A DNA stretch of 64,000 bases from Lichenostomus cassidix (Eukaryota > Chordata > Aves > Passeriformes > Meliphagidae). A program made the position numbers and the translations under genes. The notes under the pieces were generated by a model. The model worked only from the letters and a program-made list of their open reading frames with translations, ran no database searches and was not told the DNA's origin. Below are positions 12,729 through 26,700 of the stretch, one piece after another (the stretch's first letter is position 1; every line of letters begins with the position of its first letter). Where the stretch lies: positions 40,681,797 to 40,745,796 of the forward strand of contig CM039184.1 in the NCBI GenBank assembly GCA_008360975.2, read 5' to 3'.

Positions 12729-12790
12729 CTCCAGTATGTGCTCTGCCTGCTGCTCTCGATCTAGTTTTCTGGATGTGGTTGTAATTAGCC
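12729..12790 (-). CDS. FAT1: FAT1 exon 4: short 62-base exon inside cadherin repeat 10
   Basis: The acceptor is TTTGTTTACAG at 12791-12801 on the minus strand. The exon opens with GG, completing the glycine split from exon 3, and encodes [20 protein letters not shown] (residues 1196-1215). It ends in phase 0 before donor GTAAAT. It holds the LDRE signature of repeat 10. At 62 bases it is not a multiple of three, so skipping it would shift the frame and truncate the protein. The translation matches the corresponding human segment closely (human has D where this has A in QQAEH). The donor is weaker than the GTAAGT/GTAAGG of the neighbouring exons. Confidence 0.95.
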
Positions 12791-15700
12791 CTGTAAACAA
12801 AGAGAATAATTAATCAGATCCGTCAAGAAAATAATCTGAATGAAGGTTAAGTTAAATCAGCAGTTTCTGATATCCTCATTCTCAATTTCTTCTTAGGTGG
12901 CCTCTTAGATTTTTGTAGAATTTATGCTTTCTTTAAGGGAAGGGGTGAGGGGCTTCCAGTCCTTAAAAGCTGTGAAAATATTCTTTGCAATCTGAAAACT
13001 GAGCTTTTGTAACACTTAAACACAGTTCAGTGTTCCAACACATCTGTGCATGCTATGTTTCTGACAGAAGTAATGAATGTAACTCTCTCACATGAAATCT
13101 TGTTTTCAGACAGCATTCATATGCCTTTTTCAAAGGGTGCTGATTGACATTATCTGAATTAATTACCAATCTCTTCAGATGAAACACCTATTTGTAATAT
13201 TAGTGGTAAGGGCAAAAGAAGGATAACCAGAAGAGATGCAATAATAGAAAAGAGAGCAATTTATCTGTGTTGGTTTAATTTCACGATGACAAGGAGTCAA
13301 ACACTTGCTGTTGACAATAGCAGAGAACAACCAGAAGTTTTTAATGAATGATGTTACATTTTGTCACAAGACTTTGACACACTCCTGATGGAAGATTAGG
13401 AAGGCACAATGGATTTTGCTTTACATGAAGGAAGTCCAACAATAAGAGGTAACAAAAAGACAGTGAAATCTAAAAACTGAAGGATCTTATTTGAATTAAT
13501 TCTCCCTAACAGTTAGTTCCGAATTTTAACTATTGAGTTTCATGAAAAGTAAACTTGGTCAACTCTCAGTTATAGTGGAATGGTTTGCTCGTGTGGGTTA
13601 ACTGTGTTGTGGATTCAGCCACAAGAGAATTCAGTTTCTTTGCTGCACAACAGTGATTAACCTTTTTGCATGTATAAGTTGGCCCCACAAACACCATCAC
13701 TATGTTCATGTGGGACTGAGCCTGTGTTAGTAAATCTTGCTAGACCCAACTATCGATCAAAGCATTCCATATTCTCTGAAGCAGTAACACAGAGGACACT
13801 GCAATATCAGGAGTCATTTTATCCAACTATTCCAGCTTTTGACAGTGATAGGAAAGCATTGCCATCTTGATCCTTAATTGTCAAACTGGGAAAGCAATTA
13901 CCCAATGAAGCATGAAATAGAGATGAAAATACAGGTGGCATACTTCATGTTCCTTTTTCTAACTATAGTGTAATTTTTTATATTAATAAAACCTTATATA
14001 AGGAAAATTAAAATCCACACATTAAGTTTTCAGAGTTGGTCTGCTACAATAAAAAAAGCCTTCAATTTTGTCTCTCGGTAAAAAGCAGAGTATGTAAGAA
14101 AAGCAATAAAGATTTCAATTTCACTTAAAAGAGAAAGGCCAAGAGAAACAGGATTCTATATCACAGGTGCATAGCTACTCAATGCCTCTGACAAAAACAG
14201 GTGTACTCTACTTATATCAACAAAATGGACAACCTGTACTAAATAATATGAACAAAACCTATATAAGGTGACATTACAGCTGTCAAATGTTCAAACAACT
14301 GCTCTCCAAAAAACAGGTAGTGCAAATAACAGCTGTTTCAATTATGGTCAAATCTGCCCTTGTTTTTCCAGCAATTTGGTTTGCCATCTTATCAAATCCA
14401 TTATTTACCTAGTATTCTAGACAATGATGTGTCATTTTCTCCTGCTTTATATTTTTATGCTTTTACAGTACACAGAAGATACGTGTGCTATTTTTAGGAT
14501 ATATCTTTTGGTATTCTGAAGTTACAAAGAAAGGGGGATTGAAAATTAAAACATACAAAAACCCCAAAACAAAGAAGCCAAGCAAATAACAAGAAAAAAA
14601 AGTTGCATTATTACTGCAAATTTAGAAAGGGGCAGGGGAAAAAAGAGAATATTATGTGACAGTTCGCTATTAACCTTGAGGTAATATTTTCACATGGAGA
14701 TTACAGAGATGTGAACAATGAAAGCTGAAAATATTTATGATCACATATACTAAAAAGCTTTACTTTCCTGGCTAAGTCTGGGCAACACATTTTGTTTTCA
14801 CGCCTCTATGGGAAACAGAGTAGGCCTGTTAATTGGAAATGAACAAATGGCACAGCCAATGCCTCATCTGCTCCCTTCCAGCAAAGAGACTTTAGGTAAC
14901 TTTAAGAAACACAAGTTCTTCTAAAACCGCTTTCTATTCAGCAATTCTGTAGAAAGTTAGCACAAGTCCTGCTAAGGAGCATTAATCTCATGGCTCACCA
15001 AACTTGCAAGAGAAAAGGATAGATTTCAGCATAGCCACCAAAGGAGTTGGCTGTTGAACAGCTGGGTTGAGAATGGAGAAAATCTCAAAAGCACAGGAAA
15101 AAGAAAGAAACCCTGGCAGAAATATCTCATGATGCTTGCATTTCCCTGAATATTCAATAGTTAGTCTACATCCCCTGACAATATTAAGATTCCATTTCTC
15201 ACAATGGCAGCAAGTAACGAATTACATGAGATCAGAAAAATGGCACCTTTCAATAGCTTCCTATCAATTTTTTGGCATCAAGAGCCATTAAGAATGGAAC
15301 CACCCCTAATAAATGGCAATTAATACTTAGAGGAAAAAAAGAATCAAACAAAAACCAATTCAAAAGATTTTTCTGCCAGCACTCAAGACAAAATTCCACC
15401 ACATACAATTACTCTACACACTAGTGATTGTTAAAGAAAGTCTTGTTCCAGATAAAATTCCTGTTAATGAAATTGGTCAATACAATTCAAATGGGTAAGC
15501 AGAAAAATATCCAGCAAGAACAAAATATATATGCTTTGATCTGTTAAAACCTCCAGTCTTTTCAGGCAAGCATGCCACACTTCTGTTAAAACACTTCAGA
15601 CCAATAACAGAAGGGCTTAGTCTTCACCATATATATCCTGTATATTCAGCAGAAACTAATGCCAACAAAGGAAATGTAACACTTCTGGATTTAGAATCAC

Positions 15701-17838
15701 ATACACATGCATGACATTCTTTTTATTTAACTCTTTACTGCTAGACACTTTCCCAAGTGCAAATTTAGCTCCAGTGAAGTGTTTCACTTCAGCTTAAGAC
15801 TATAAAAGGCTTGATTATGGCAATCACTACATTTTGCTATTTTTTCCAAGTTTTTCTGTATTAAAGAAACAACAGATTTCATCCTTTCTTGAAGAGCTTT
15901 TCTGAATGATGGCTGTGATAATAAGGTCAAGTGTTCCTATGCACTGTGACTGCTGGTTAAGAGGGTTGGGGAGAATCTTTGGACCTAATGTAAGTCAGCT
16001 CCCTGCAACAAAAGCCACTGCTAAGCTCTTTCTACTGAAAACAAAAGTTAAGTTTTTTAGATTGAGCTCCATCTCTTTTCTATAACACTTTGTATATATG
16101 CTTGCTGTGCCTCTCCCTCTACACAAATAAACGCATGACCACACTTTTGCATACACCACATCCCCAGAGGAGAGGCAAGTAAAAGATTTCAATTAAACTC
16201 TGAAAAAGTCTATAAAACAATCAGTTTCGAAACTTATAATGAGGTGGGGAGAATGTGCTTACTGCTGAATGAAAAAACAGCATGTGTGAGAAACAGGTCA
16301 CTGTGACAAACCATTCTATTTCAAAGCAAAACTGACTCAGAGCATTGTTTTGTCGTCATATTCTTGCATGTTCCTTCTGCCTCCTTTTATCACCTCCCTT
16401 TCTCAAAACCAACAGGAACAATAAGCTCCAGTAATTCACATCACTGACTATTTTTTCACCTGAAATCAATGTCACTATGGCAAGATGGGTCAAGCATTCT
16501 TGAGAAACACAAGTTCATAACACACATTCCTAAGATAATGATGAGGAAATGGCATCTCTAGTGAATTGGTGCAATTTTTTTCATTTAGTAGTATTTAAAA
16601 ACTTGCCTCATCAGAAATATTTTCATAACAGGGGCTTAATAATTTAGAGAGTATTTGGATAAATCATAGCTGTTCTGCCTCACTAGCTGGAGAGCACTAT
16701 AATCAACTGAAACTAACTGTAAATGGCTGTAACAAACAAAACAAAACAAAAAAATGTGCACAAGTAGCAAATACAATTGCATTCTCCCTTCATTCCTTAA
16801 GTTTACCTTTTGGTGATAGCTGCTGTCTATTTGAGGTCTACCTAAAAATTTAAAGAGTCACAACTGCATTCAGATAAAACTTACTTCAGATTTCTATTTC
16901 AAATAGTGGCAAAACAAACATACAAAAATGCAACTACAACACACAATTCTGTAAACATAAATAAAACTGCTATATTTGGAACAGAAATTAAAACCAGAAA
17001 TCATACATCAGCAGGGATTTATTTCACCTCAGTTCTCAGCTACATCACATTACCTCTGTTTCTGAAAACTAGCACAACAATTTTCATTCAATGCTGAAAT
17101 AGCAGTATCTTAAAAAAAGCATAGAATATTAGCTGGGAACTGTGTTAATTATCTATTAGCTATCTTTATGGCACGGATGATCTCAGTGATGAGAAAATGG
17201 CTTCAGAAAATGCTGTCTTTTCAAGGGAGGAAGGCTCAAAATTTTTATCTTGCTGTGTATACATCATGCATTCTCGTGCATTTGTGCTTTCACAAATATC
17301 TAGGCTTTCCAACTGCACATTCAGCTTGAGATGATGAAGATTCTGGAGCTGGATGGGAGTTTGGCTGTTAGACAGGGCTAATCTCCACAATGAATCAAAA
17401 TAGTAAAGCAGATGCCAAGTGTACTATGCTGCCTCCAGTAAGTTTGAACCGATAGGCTTGATTTGTATTACTATAACACTATCTGAATTGCAGCATGTGA
17501 AAAGAAACACGGTTTCTCTGATCTTTGAATGCATTGGCACCGAAGGTTTAAGGACATATGGAAAGCACTACAAAATTTTTTATCACTAACTTCAACAGAT
17601 ACAAGACATAAACTAAATATAAGGGAGGCCATATATGGTCATGAGGTTTTTGTCCTCTGTGTTAAATGCAAACAATAACCAAGCAGGTTTCTCTCAATCA
17701 ATCAATTATCATTTAAACTGTCATCAGCCATGATTACTGCAATTTAGCTCTCGTTCCCCCACTTGAACCCCAAAACCAACAAGTTACCAGTGAATGCTTA
17801 AGGGTTGAGTTTCTTTATTTTTTAACATATTATTGTAC

Positions 17839-17865
17839 GTTAAGATCTGTTTATAAGATCTTAAC
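17839..17865. repeat. Perfect 10-base inverted repeat
   Basis: GTTAAGATCT at 17839-17848 and AGATCTTAAC at 17856-17865 flank GTTTATA. Beyond one mismatch, several further outer positions pair weakly, including G-T wobbles. It is in intron 3 and no function is evident. Confidence 0.85.
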
Positions 17866-19207
17866 ATGTAAATCAGTCTAAGATTTGAAGGAAGCATGGA
17901 TTTTAAATGTACATGTGTCTGTAATGGTAATCATGTTAACTACTGCATAACACAACCCAAAAGCACAGGAAAATTACAGCAACTATTTTGTAAGTGGAAG
18001 ACCAATTATGTCTCTTCAAGTGATGAAGATACTGTGTTACCTCAAGGTAGGGTTTCCACTAATCTTCCTCATTTAAGGAATAGTGTATTTTATCCAATTC
18101 GAGACAGAGGAATATATCTTTCTTTTGTATGACAGACTAAGAATTTCGCTGGAATCAGCAGTTTCCTCCTCACAGAAATACTAGGTGTTATCAAGTTATG
18201 TCTTAGACATCTCTCATAATACAGTGAGCATCAAGTCTCACTGAAAGATCTCTTATGACATAGTTTTAAACTCCTGCCAGTATCTCAGCACTTTCCAAAA
18301 TATGAACAAAATGACTGATAACACAATAATCCCTGATTATTTCATCACTGACACACAAAAATTACAATTTTTTTTTCAGTCTTCTTTCAACTGATTTCAA
18401 GTTAACTATATTTTACACCTAAATTACTGTACAATCAATGACCATCAGAAAAGGCTCACATTTCCTTTCTAAAGATGTTTAGATAAGCTTTCTGGCAAGA
18501 CTGTAGCCAAATCTTTTCTATGTAAGCCAAAAAAAGGCTTCACAATCAAAACAAATGAACAGGTTAATAAAAACAGGTCAATAAAAATTAATAGCAGAGG
18601 GATTGAAGAAATTACTTCAGCTTTGCAGCTGACAAAAAATAAACTCCATGTCTTCCTAGCCATGTAATGAATGATGATGACTATAAGCTACAAAGTGTAA
18701 TATATCAGCATTGTAATATATCACCACGAAGGCAGACTTCTGAGTTAAAAAAGAAACAAGATAGTGCTAACAAGCTATCATACTGGAGCAAGCATATCAT
18801 AAAGGAACTGAACTTTGGTTTACATAGTCTTAAAGATAATTCCTTAGCAATTGCACTTGCTTTTCATTCCTAAACTCTACCTTGTTCTAAGCACCTTGAT
18901 AACTCTCATTGAAACCAGCAACAGAATTGTTGCCAGTAATTTTCTAATGCTGAAATATGATTGTAAATATACAGTCCCAAAAGAAACTAGGAATATAATT
19001 TACAAGCACCTTAAATGGCTGCAAATGCCTCTTCTGTTCAAGTACAACACTTATAAGCAATCATTACTGTTCTTTCAATAAAGGCTGCAAAAATGATACC
19101 ACTTCTCAAGAAAAACTGAGAACCCGGGTTCCTCTTTCAATTATCTTGGCCATACTCCTTTAGTTCTGCTGTTGCTGCTTGTTCTCGCTAACCTCTTGAA
19201 TGGTACC

Positions 19208-19224
19208 TTTTTTTTTTTTTTTTT
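19208..19224 (+). repeat. T17 homopolymer
   Basis: This is the longest homopolymer in the window. No adjoining retrocopy is recognised, so it is better read as a simple repeat than a poly-A tail. Similar runs lie at 3940-3953 (A), 6877-6892 (T), 20625-20639 (A), 24764-24778 (T) and 48203-48215 (T). Confidence 0.8.
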
Positions 19225-19915
19225 GGCTATGCAGTTGTTTAGGTAGAACAAAGATTCATTCTGCCTAGCAGAGCTCGCAGCCTGTGCCTAGCAGACTTTT
19301 CTGGGTAGTCTGAAGGCACTTTTGGGGCTAAAGGACTTATTTTCCACTTCATATATAAACTTTCTGATCAGGGTAATTACAAAAATTAGTTACAATACCC
19401 TAGCTTTAGAAACACTGATAAGGAGACCTACTGCAGTACACTCTGATGAAATCACTATTCCCCTTTTGTTACATATAGCATGATGGTACTCAGCTAGTAC
19501 AGTCTTTCACAGTTTTGGTGACTTTTCCCCTTCAATTCCCAAATGCAGCAGTTCAAGCAAAAGCCAACAGGACACTCGCACAGTGTACAGACAGCTAAGT
19601 AAACTCCAGACTGAAAAGTCTGAAACACATTAAGAACTACACACTATTTGCTCTTCAGATCAGCTTTTCTTTTTACTTAGGTACTTCCTTATTCCTCTTT
19701 CAGATACTGGTGCATATGCTCTGGATTTCATGCACAAAAAACACTGTCGGCACATTTATCCCATATGAATATGTCTTGCTCTTTGAATGGTACTATATGA
19801 AAAGTCAAGCAATAATTGAGATCTCAGTCCTACCCATCATGACTGCATCAAACAAGGGATAACACCCTGTCCATAAGGGCATATTTGTGCAGCACATTTA
19901 TTGAAGTACAGTAAT

Positions 19916-19970
19916 ATCACAGAATATGCTGAGCTGGAAGCAACACACAAGGACCATCAAGTCCAGCTCA
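19916..19970 (-). mobile_element. CR1 LINE 3' end fragment
   Basis: On the plus strand the sequence reads ATCACAGAATATGCTGAGCTGG, then ACACACAAGGACCATCAAGTCCAGCTC. This is the reverse complement of the terminal part of a CR1 3' end (compare AGTTGGAAGGGACCCACAAGGATCATC in family members). It is only about 55 bases long and lies in intron 3. Confidence 0.75.
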
Positions 19971-21908
19971 CTGTTTATTATCGTGTTGCTTTGTTACCAG
20001 GACAGACTGTAAACTTTGTATATAAGATCAAAAGGTAGATTGCTTCATACTATGGCTAATATTTCCTACCACCAGGCACCATGTTTATCTGTAACCAGGC
20101 AATTTAACTACTCAATCCTACTACTATAAAGTATCAGTGCAAGGTGCACATCTGAAGTTGAGTCACTTACCTGAATTATTTTTACAGCATCCTGGAATTT
20201 GCTGAACAAAATACTCATTAATCATATTTGTGATTTCAGCATGAAGCAAAGACAAGCAACTCACCAAAGATTATTTATGTACAGCATAAGGAAGAAAAAA
20301 TAATTTACATAAACAGGTAAGCCATCCAACCCAACAAACACAGTAGAGCTTCAATTTCCAGTACATTTCAAATGAAGTGTAAAATCAGTGTTTAGTGATC
20401 ATATAATTGTAGAAAATTCCACAAAGGTATCTAACTAAAAGTAAACCATGCAGTTTTGTATACTCTAATTAGTCACTGACTACATTATTTTTAGTCTGGA
20501 TTTACTAAGACAGTGGTACTAACTTCTTCTGCAGTAATTCTTTTAGTAGCAAAATTATTTGAGAAATAACAAAAAGAGCTATATTAATAACAACAAACCC
20601 AAAACAGACTTAAATAGCTACATTAAAAAAAAAAAAAAACTATGCCTATGATCCTGCATTCTGAGTGCTTGAAAGCATTTAGGCTAAGTCCAGCTTCACT
20701 GTCATTCATGTTCTTTTGGCAGTTTCTGTCATACAAAAGATAAAACACAGAATTGTAAGTCAAAGCAGTATAAGATAAAATCACAAAAAATGGTATTTAA
20801 TAAATAATAACAAAAAGCTAGAATAATTTTGAATGAAATAATTAACAACAAAACCTACGTATGGTTATTTTAAGGAAATTAGTAAGTGACGATACATTTG
20901 CTCTAGAATGAACTTTGATCTTACGATCAACAGAAGACTATAAATATTTGTTACCTCTTTGCTTACTTTATGGAAATATTCTTGCCTTCAAAAGCCACAC
21001 CAATTCAAAGCTCAAATGCTTTCAGTAATTAACTCACCTGATGCCCATCACTCACTTCTTCCATCTTGTTTTGAGATATACCATCTTCAATAACTAAGTA
21101 CCAAATTATTACCATTAAATCACACATCCTCTTAAAAGATCATTTCAAACCTGACATAATCTTACTTTATAGTGCTCTGAACTCCCTACACATTTAAACC
21201 CTAAAATGATAACTTCTAAATGAGAATGTGGAGATTTATACAATGCTGCTGCCTCTTCCCCTTTTTTTCTTTTGTTTTTGTGTTATTTCCTACACTTACA
21301 ATATAGAATGTACTAGAATAAGTGCACCTCAGTCTTACTTACTGATTTAAAGGGAACAGCTTTTCTAACTCAACCATATACATAAAGAACTTTAGGCAGT
21401 GGTCATAACAGAGATGATCTTGTCTTCTGTCTTGTCTTGGCTCTCTGAGCAACACTGAGGACCAATTTTATAGCTCACTTCTAGTTAGCTCTTGAACTGT
21501 GATTCCACTGTGAATTTTTCAGATAGAAAAATTGTATTACTTCACATAGAACTACATTTTTTTTCTGGGATTGATCTTCTCTTTTCATTGATTAAAAAAA
21601 AAAATCAAACCAAGCTAGATGTGAATCAGGGCATTAAGCCTGAGAAATATTCTCTTATTAGGGAATTAATCAATACTAATGTTACACTGTTGTTATATAT
21701 GCAACTTAAAGTTGCATTACTCAGAGATCCTACCAAGGAAAGACTCATATCTCTGAAAGCATGTGTGAAGGTGGGACTTTCAAAGTGGCTCATAACAGTA
21801 TCTGATCACTGTCTCTTCCTCGGCTTGAATTATAATTTTGCATATTATATACTCGTGCTCAAAAGCACATATGATATAGGGAGAGTCTGGCTCCACTACC
21901 ATTTCAAA

Positions 21909-22790
21909 TGCACCCTCAGCAAGTCTGCATATGACACAAAGCTGAGCGGTGCAGATGACACCACAGAAGGACTGGATGCCATCCAGAGGGTCCTGGGCAA
22001 ACTTGAGAGGTAGGCTCATGAGAACTTAATGAAGTTCAGCAAGTCAAAGTGAAAGGTGCACCTGGGTCAGGGCAGTCCCAGATATGAGTCCAGACTGGGA
22101 GACAAACTCTTTGAGAGCAGCCCTGCAGGGAAGGACTTGGGAGTTCTTGTGGATGAAAAGCTGGACATGACCCTAAAATGTGCACTTGCTGGCAAAAGGC
22201 CAACCACATCCTGAGCTGCACCAAAAGCAGCGTGGCCAGCAGGTTGAGGGAAGGGATTCTGCCCCTCTACTCTGGTGAAACCCCACCTGGAGTGCTGCAT
22301 CCAGCTCTGGGATTGGTCCTCAGCACAAGAAACACAAGGACATGTTAGAGCAGGTCCAGAGGAGGGCTACAAAAAGGACCAGAGAGATGAAGCATCTCTC
22401 ATATGAAGACAGACTGTGTTTAGATTGTTTGGCATGGAGAAGAGAATGCTCTGGGAAAACCTTATAGCAGACTTCCGGTACCTAAAGGGGGCTTCTAAAA
22501 AAGGAGAGCCACTTTTCACATGGGCAAACAGTGATGGGACAAGGGAGTGTAGTTTTAACCTGAATGAAGAAAGATTTATATTAGATGTTAGGAAGAAATT
22601 CTTTACTCAGAGGGTGGTGAAGCATTGGAACATGTTGCCCAGAGAAACTGCGGATGCCCTATTCCTGGAAGTATTTAAAACTGCACTGAATGGGTCTCTG
22701 AGCAATCTGATCTAGTGGGTGATGTTCCTGCCCATGGCAGGAGGGGGTGGAACCAGATGAGCTTTAAAATCTCTTCCAACCCAAGCCTTT
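21909..22790 (+). mobile_element. CR1 LINE, 5'-truncated 3' end (about 0.88 kb)
   Basis: CR1 is the main non-LTR retrotransposon of birds and reptiles. The segment begins in the C-terminal coding region of CR1 ORF2. The frame reads like the family pattern around ADDT and AIQR..L..LER, and is then broken by stops and frameshifts. It continues through typical stretches: TGTGGATGAAAAGCTGGACA, GTGGCCAGCAGG, GTCCAGAGGAGGGCTAC, GGTGGTGAAGCATTGGAACA and CCTGCCCATGGCAGG. The end TCTTCCAACCCAAGCC is followed by a degenerate version of the usual ATTCTATG terminal repeat. The 5' truncation and decay are typical of old CR1 copies. It is inserted in FAT1 intron 3, antisense to the gene. The left limit is approximate. 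Confidence 0.93.
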
Positions 22791-23776
22791 CTGGTTTCAT
22801 GACTGATGCATCAGAACATGGGAAAATTGAATGAGAACTTCACTTCTTCACTTTCTTTTATTCTTGGTTTACAGCATAGATCATTCAGAGCATGACCTGA
22901 AGTTTTTATGTAGTTCCAGACACAAATAAAAGGAAAGGACTGCTGAGCTTCCCATTTGTTTTCTCAAAATTTCTTTTTTTCCAAAGAGATGCAAGAGAAC
23001 AAATAAACCAAATAAAATAAGCCCCAACATCACCACCTAACATTTAAAAGCAGTGCTCTCTACCTAAATACTACCAAGTAATTTTTAAAATAGCTGCCTC
23101 TATTACAGGAAAATGTCTGTATTTTCAAACGCTAAGTCTCTACATATTGTAGCATGAGTGGATATGAAGATATTGTAAGAAATTTCAGATATTAGCTTGT
23201 TTTCCCAGTTACAAAGAAGACCAGTAGTCTAATAGCACTTCAAGTTCTTTTAAAAAAGGGAAATCAAAGTAGCTTTTTGCAGAATTAAACTCTTTTTACC
23301 AACATTTGGGCTAACTCTGCTCACATATTCAGTAAAGGTAAAGAAAAAAACTGTTCTAGAGACAGCATAATCAAATACTTTATCTGCATGTCACTGGTAA
23401 ACACTTGGGGACATGGAGCCCCTTTGAGCTGTGTGACATAAGTGAACAGCAATTGAGCCTGGCATTGCTTATCAGCTACAGAAGTCACAAGAAAAAATGC
23501 AGCATTTTGATCTTTGTTTTATTTTAAATCACATAAGCGTGCAATATACTAACATGGGTTTTATTCAAGTTCCAAAATATTACATCAGTTGGGATTAAAA
23601 CCCACAAGTAGTTAAACAACAAAGATTTCCTTTGTTAAAATGAAGCCAATATTACTCTGTGGTCACTGGCCCTTCATTTCCTCACTAAGTAATTCTCCAG
23701 TGTTATCGGAAACCCGTGGAAGTTGTTTGCAGCTGTACCCATTTCCCGTTTCACTTCAGTCACCGAACCAGACACA

Positions 23777-23789
23777 TACACACACACAC
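23777..23789 (+). repeat. Short CA microsatellite
   Basis: About six AC units follow ACACAT. It is too short to be highly polymorphic and lies in intron 3. Confidence 0.7.
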
Positions 23790-26700
23790 TGCTTTAAGGT
23801 CACTGGGTAAAATGCACAGGATCCAGTCATGTTCCGAAAGGGGCATTTACTCAAAGCTTCTGCTGGAATTCCCTATCTAATATCCTTACCTAAAAGGACT
23901 AACTCCTACACCATAGGATTATTAATTTCTTTAAAGGTATGTCCATAACATTCTCATATTAATACCAAAGCACTTCATATATAAATTAATATATCTTTAA
24001 AACACTCGCAAGTAATTAGGTATGCAATTATTTCTATTTTACACCTACAAAAGCTAAGTATGAGAAAATTAACAACTCGAAATTAATTTTGGCATTCTCC
24101 TGTCCAGGTTGTGAACCCAAGTCTAGTTTTCAGAAGTATGCACTACTTTCATGCCAAGTTTCATTAAAAGCATAGAAAGCTATACTTTGGCGATCAGCAT
24201 TTCTGCAAATCTGACTCAAAACTGTTATATGGAGCAATATCAAGTATCTCTCTTCCTCATTCACTATTATTGTTTTAAGTTTCTGAGGTAAGGCATGACA
24301 TCTTGAGAAAGCATATTTTGCTACCCGGCCCTGATTCCCTCCCGAAGCCAAATCTGATTGGTACAATAAATGTACAAGAAGTCCTGGGGAAGTGGAAAGA
24401 AGCACACCAATGGGGCAAAAGATCAGAAATTGCTTCTAGCCTGAATAAATGGTCAGGTTAATATGAAAAGAGTATAAGGGCCCTATATGAATACCTGGTT
24501 AGGGTTCCATTTTCTTGCTTAGTAATACTAAGGAGAGCTGGAAGTCCTTTCACTATGCAAATGCATTTTGCCACTCTAGTGTGCACAGTGCCACTTACAA
24601 TGCACTAAAACCTTCTTTCAGACACCTTAACCCAGCAGTCTTTGAGATATTAAACACACAAAGCCTGTAACACTGAGTAGCAGCCATATTTAAAAAACAT
24701 GGCATGGCAAAACTGTTTTATCCATATGGAAACTGATGCAGAGTCTCAGGGAATTCAGTGGGCTTTTTTTTTTTTTTTGTTTAGCGAGAGTTCAGTCTAA
24801 TGGCTCCAGTTCTACAGCAATTAAGGATGTTCTCCCTAGCTCTTCCGTTGCCGTGCTTTAGGTATGACTTGCTGAGTTGTTATTATTAGTCAGTTAAAGG
24901 TTAATACCTTTCTTCTAACTTCACAGATGTTTTGCCATCCCACAATTTAAAAAGTAAAGCTAGAAGAAAAGTACACAATAGGAAACAATGACAGGAAGCG
25001 AATTTAGCTGACAATGTCATTCTGGGTAACTGTAAGTATACATTTTAAATTGGGGAGCTAATATGCAAACGACCCTTACAATTTTTACTGGGTGCAATAA
25101 AAGCTCATATTTAATGCATGTCCTACTCTGCTCAGACAGAAAGAAATTACATGGTTTGTCGGAACCTTTTAGTAAAATGAATGCAATAACTCTCTTGAAT
25201 ATGCTCTAGCAGATCCATTTCTAAATCCAAATAGATTAGAAATTATAAAATTGTAATTTATCAGCTCATAAATGTATACATACACAATGGTATTATCAGC
25301 TATTACTAGTACATACCATATTAACTACCTGTTCAACTTTCTCTAAGAAAGTAATCCTGCTATCAACTGTCATGCTTCCAACCCTCCTCAAATGAAAAAA
25401 AGCAAATTAAGATATTGCACTGTGAAAGGCACAAAGATGAGAAAAATATAAATTTGTCTACTCGATGGTGCTCATGTAAAATAGAAACATTCAGTAGTTT
25501 ATTTCAAATATTAAAATAATCAATTGTATTTTGTAAATACAACCATGGAGTTTGCATCAGTGATATGTAAAACTTTCCAGTCCTACAATTATCTGAATAG
25601 CACACAAGCAAATAAACCACTCCTGCAAGAAACAGAAATAGTACTAGAATACTACTATATGTATCATATGTACTACATGTGCTTATATATACACTGTACA
25701 TTGTGAGCTCCAAGGCACAAATCCCAGAACTTGTTTACTGTTATAATCCTTTGCTTTACATGAGTGTTGCTGAATGTGCAAACCTTTTCTGAACCTCAGT
25801 GCAACAGCTCCAGTGTTAAATGTGGAAATTAACCACAGAGTCCCAAGATGTGTGTTCAGAACAGCTATCAAATCATGCAACTTCAACTCCTTCCACCTAA
25901 ACACATTAACACCAGTCGAAACTCTTCCGCTTTGTCAATTACTTCTTGCAAAACAGTTTGTAATTAAATACAGAAGTTGAGCAGATACAAAGCAGTTACC
26001 ATAATTTACATGTTTATCTACAGTTGCATTCAGACCAAGCATGAAAGCTGTGGAATTAAGTTTTGTTCTAATTCTTTCTGACAACTAATATTATGATAAC
26101 TATTTTTATTCTACCTGGACAGCTCATATATACAGCACTTTTTTTTTCATTACATGAAAACTCCAAAGCTAAATAAAATGCTATTTCATTTGCTTTAATG
26201 AAAGGCCAAGTGTACGTGAAAAGACTACAAAATGTCCTGTAATGTACTGTGCTATATATCCTGCTTCAAGTGAAACAGCATGCAAAGAAAAACTTAGCAG
26301 TGTTTCATTATTTTATAATTATTTAAAATATAAAAGATGTTTTCAGGTGTCAGTGAACACTTATTGAAGGGGATACTTGGAAACTGACTGTTGTAAGAAG
26401 CATGCAGAGACTACTTCAGTCAGTAGCATTTTTGAGAAACAGATCCGTCAGTCAATAGTTCTTATCATGAAAAGAAATCTCTTCCTTTTGTGAAAGATGA
26501 ACTATATCCTGCAAAAGTCCATGTCAGTCATTTTCTAAAAATTCAGGATTATTGCATGAAGACACAGACATCTTAGCTTGGAGTCCACGAAACTCTAGAA
26601 ATGCATTAGCTACATCAGGAGAATAGAATACAGTGTTTCACTAGACACGTTACCTGTAGGTTGTTGCTATTTATAATCTCTATTACTACTATGCTTGGGA

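Noticed and set aside
19208..19224. Poly-T run as the tail of a minus-strand retrocopy
   Set aside because: The sequence on its right has no coding similarity or target-site duplication that I can see.
21492..22013. 173-codon plus-strand frame
   Set aside because: Its right part is the CR1 ORF2 remnant and its left part is low-complexity intron with no protein character.
22416..22715. 99-codon plus-strand frame
   Set aside because: It is a translation of the CR1 3' region and is not known to encode protein in this element family.
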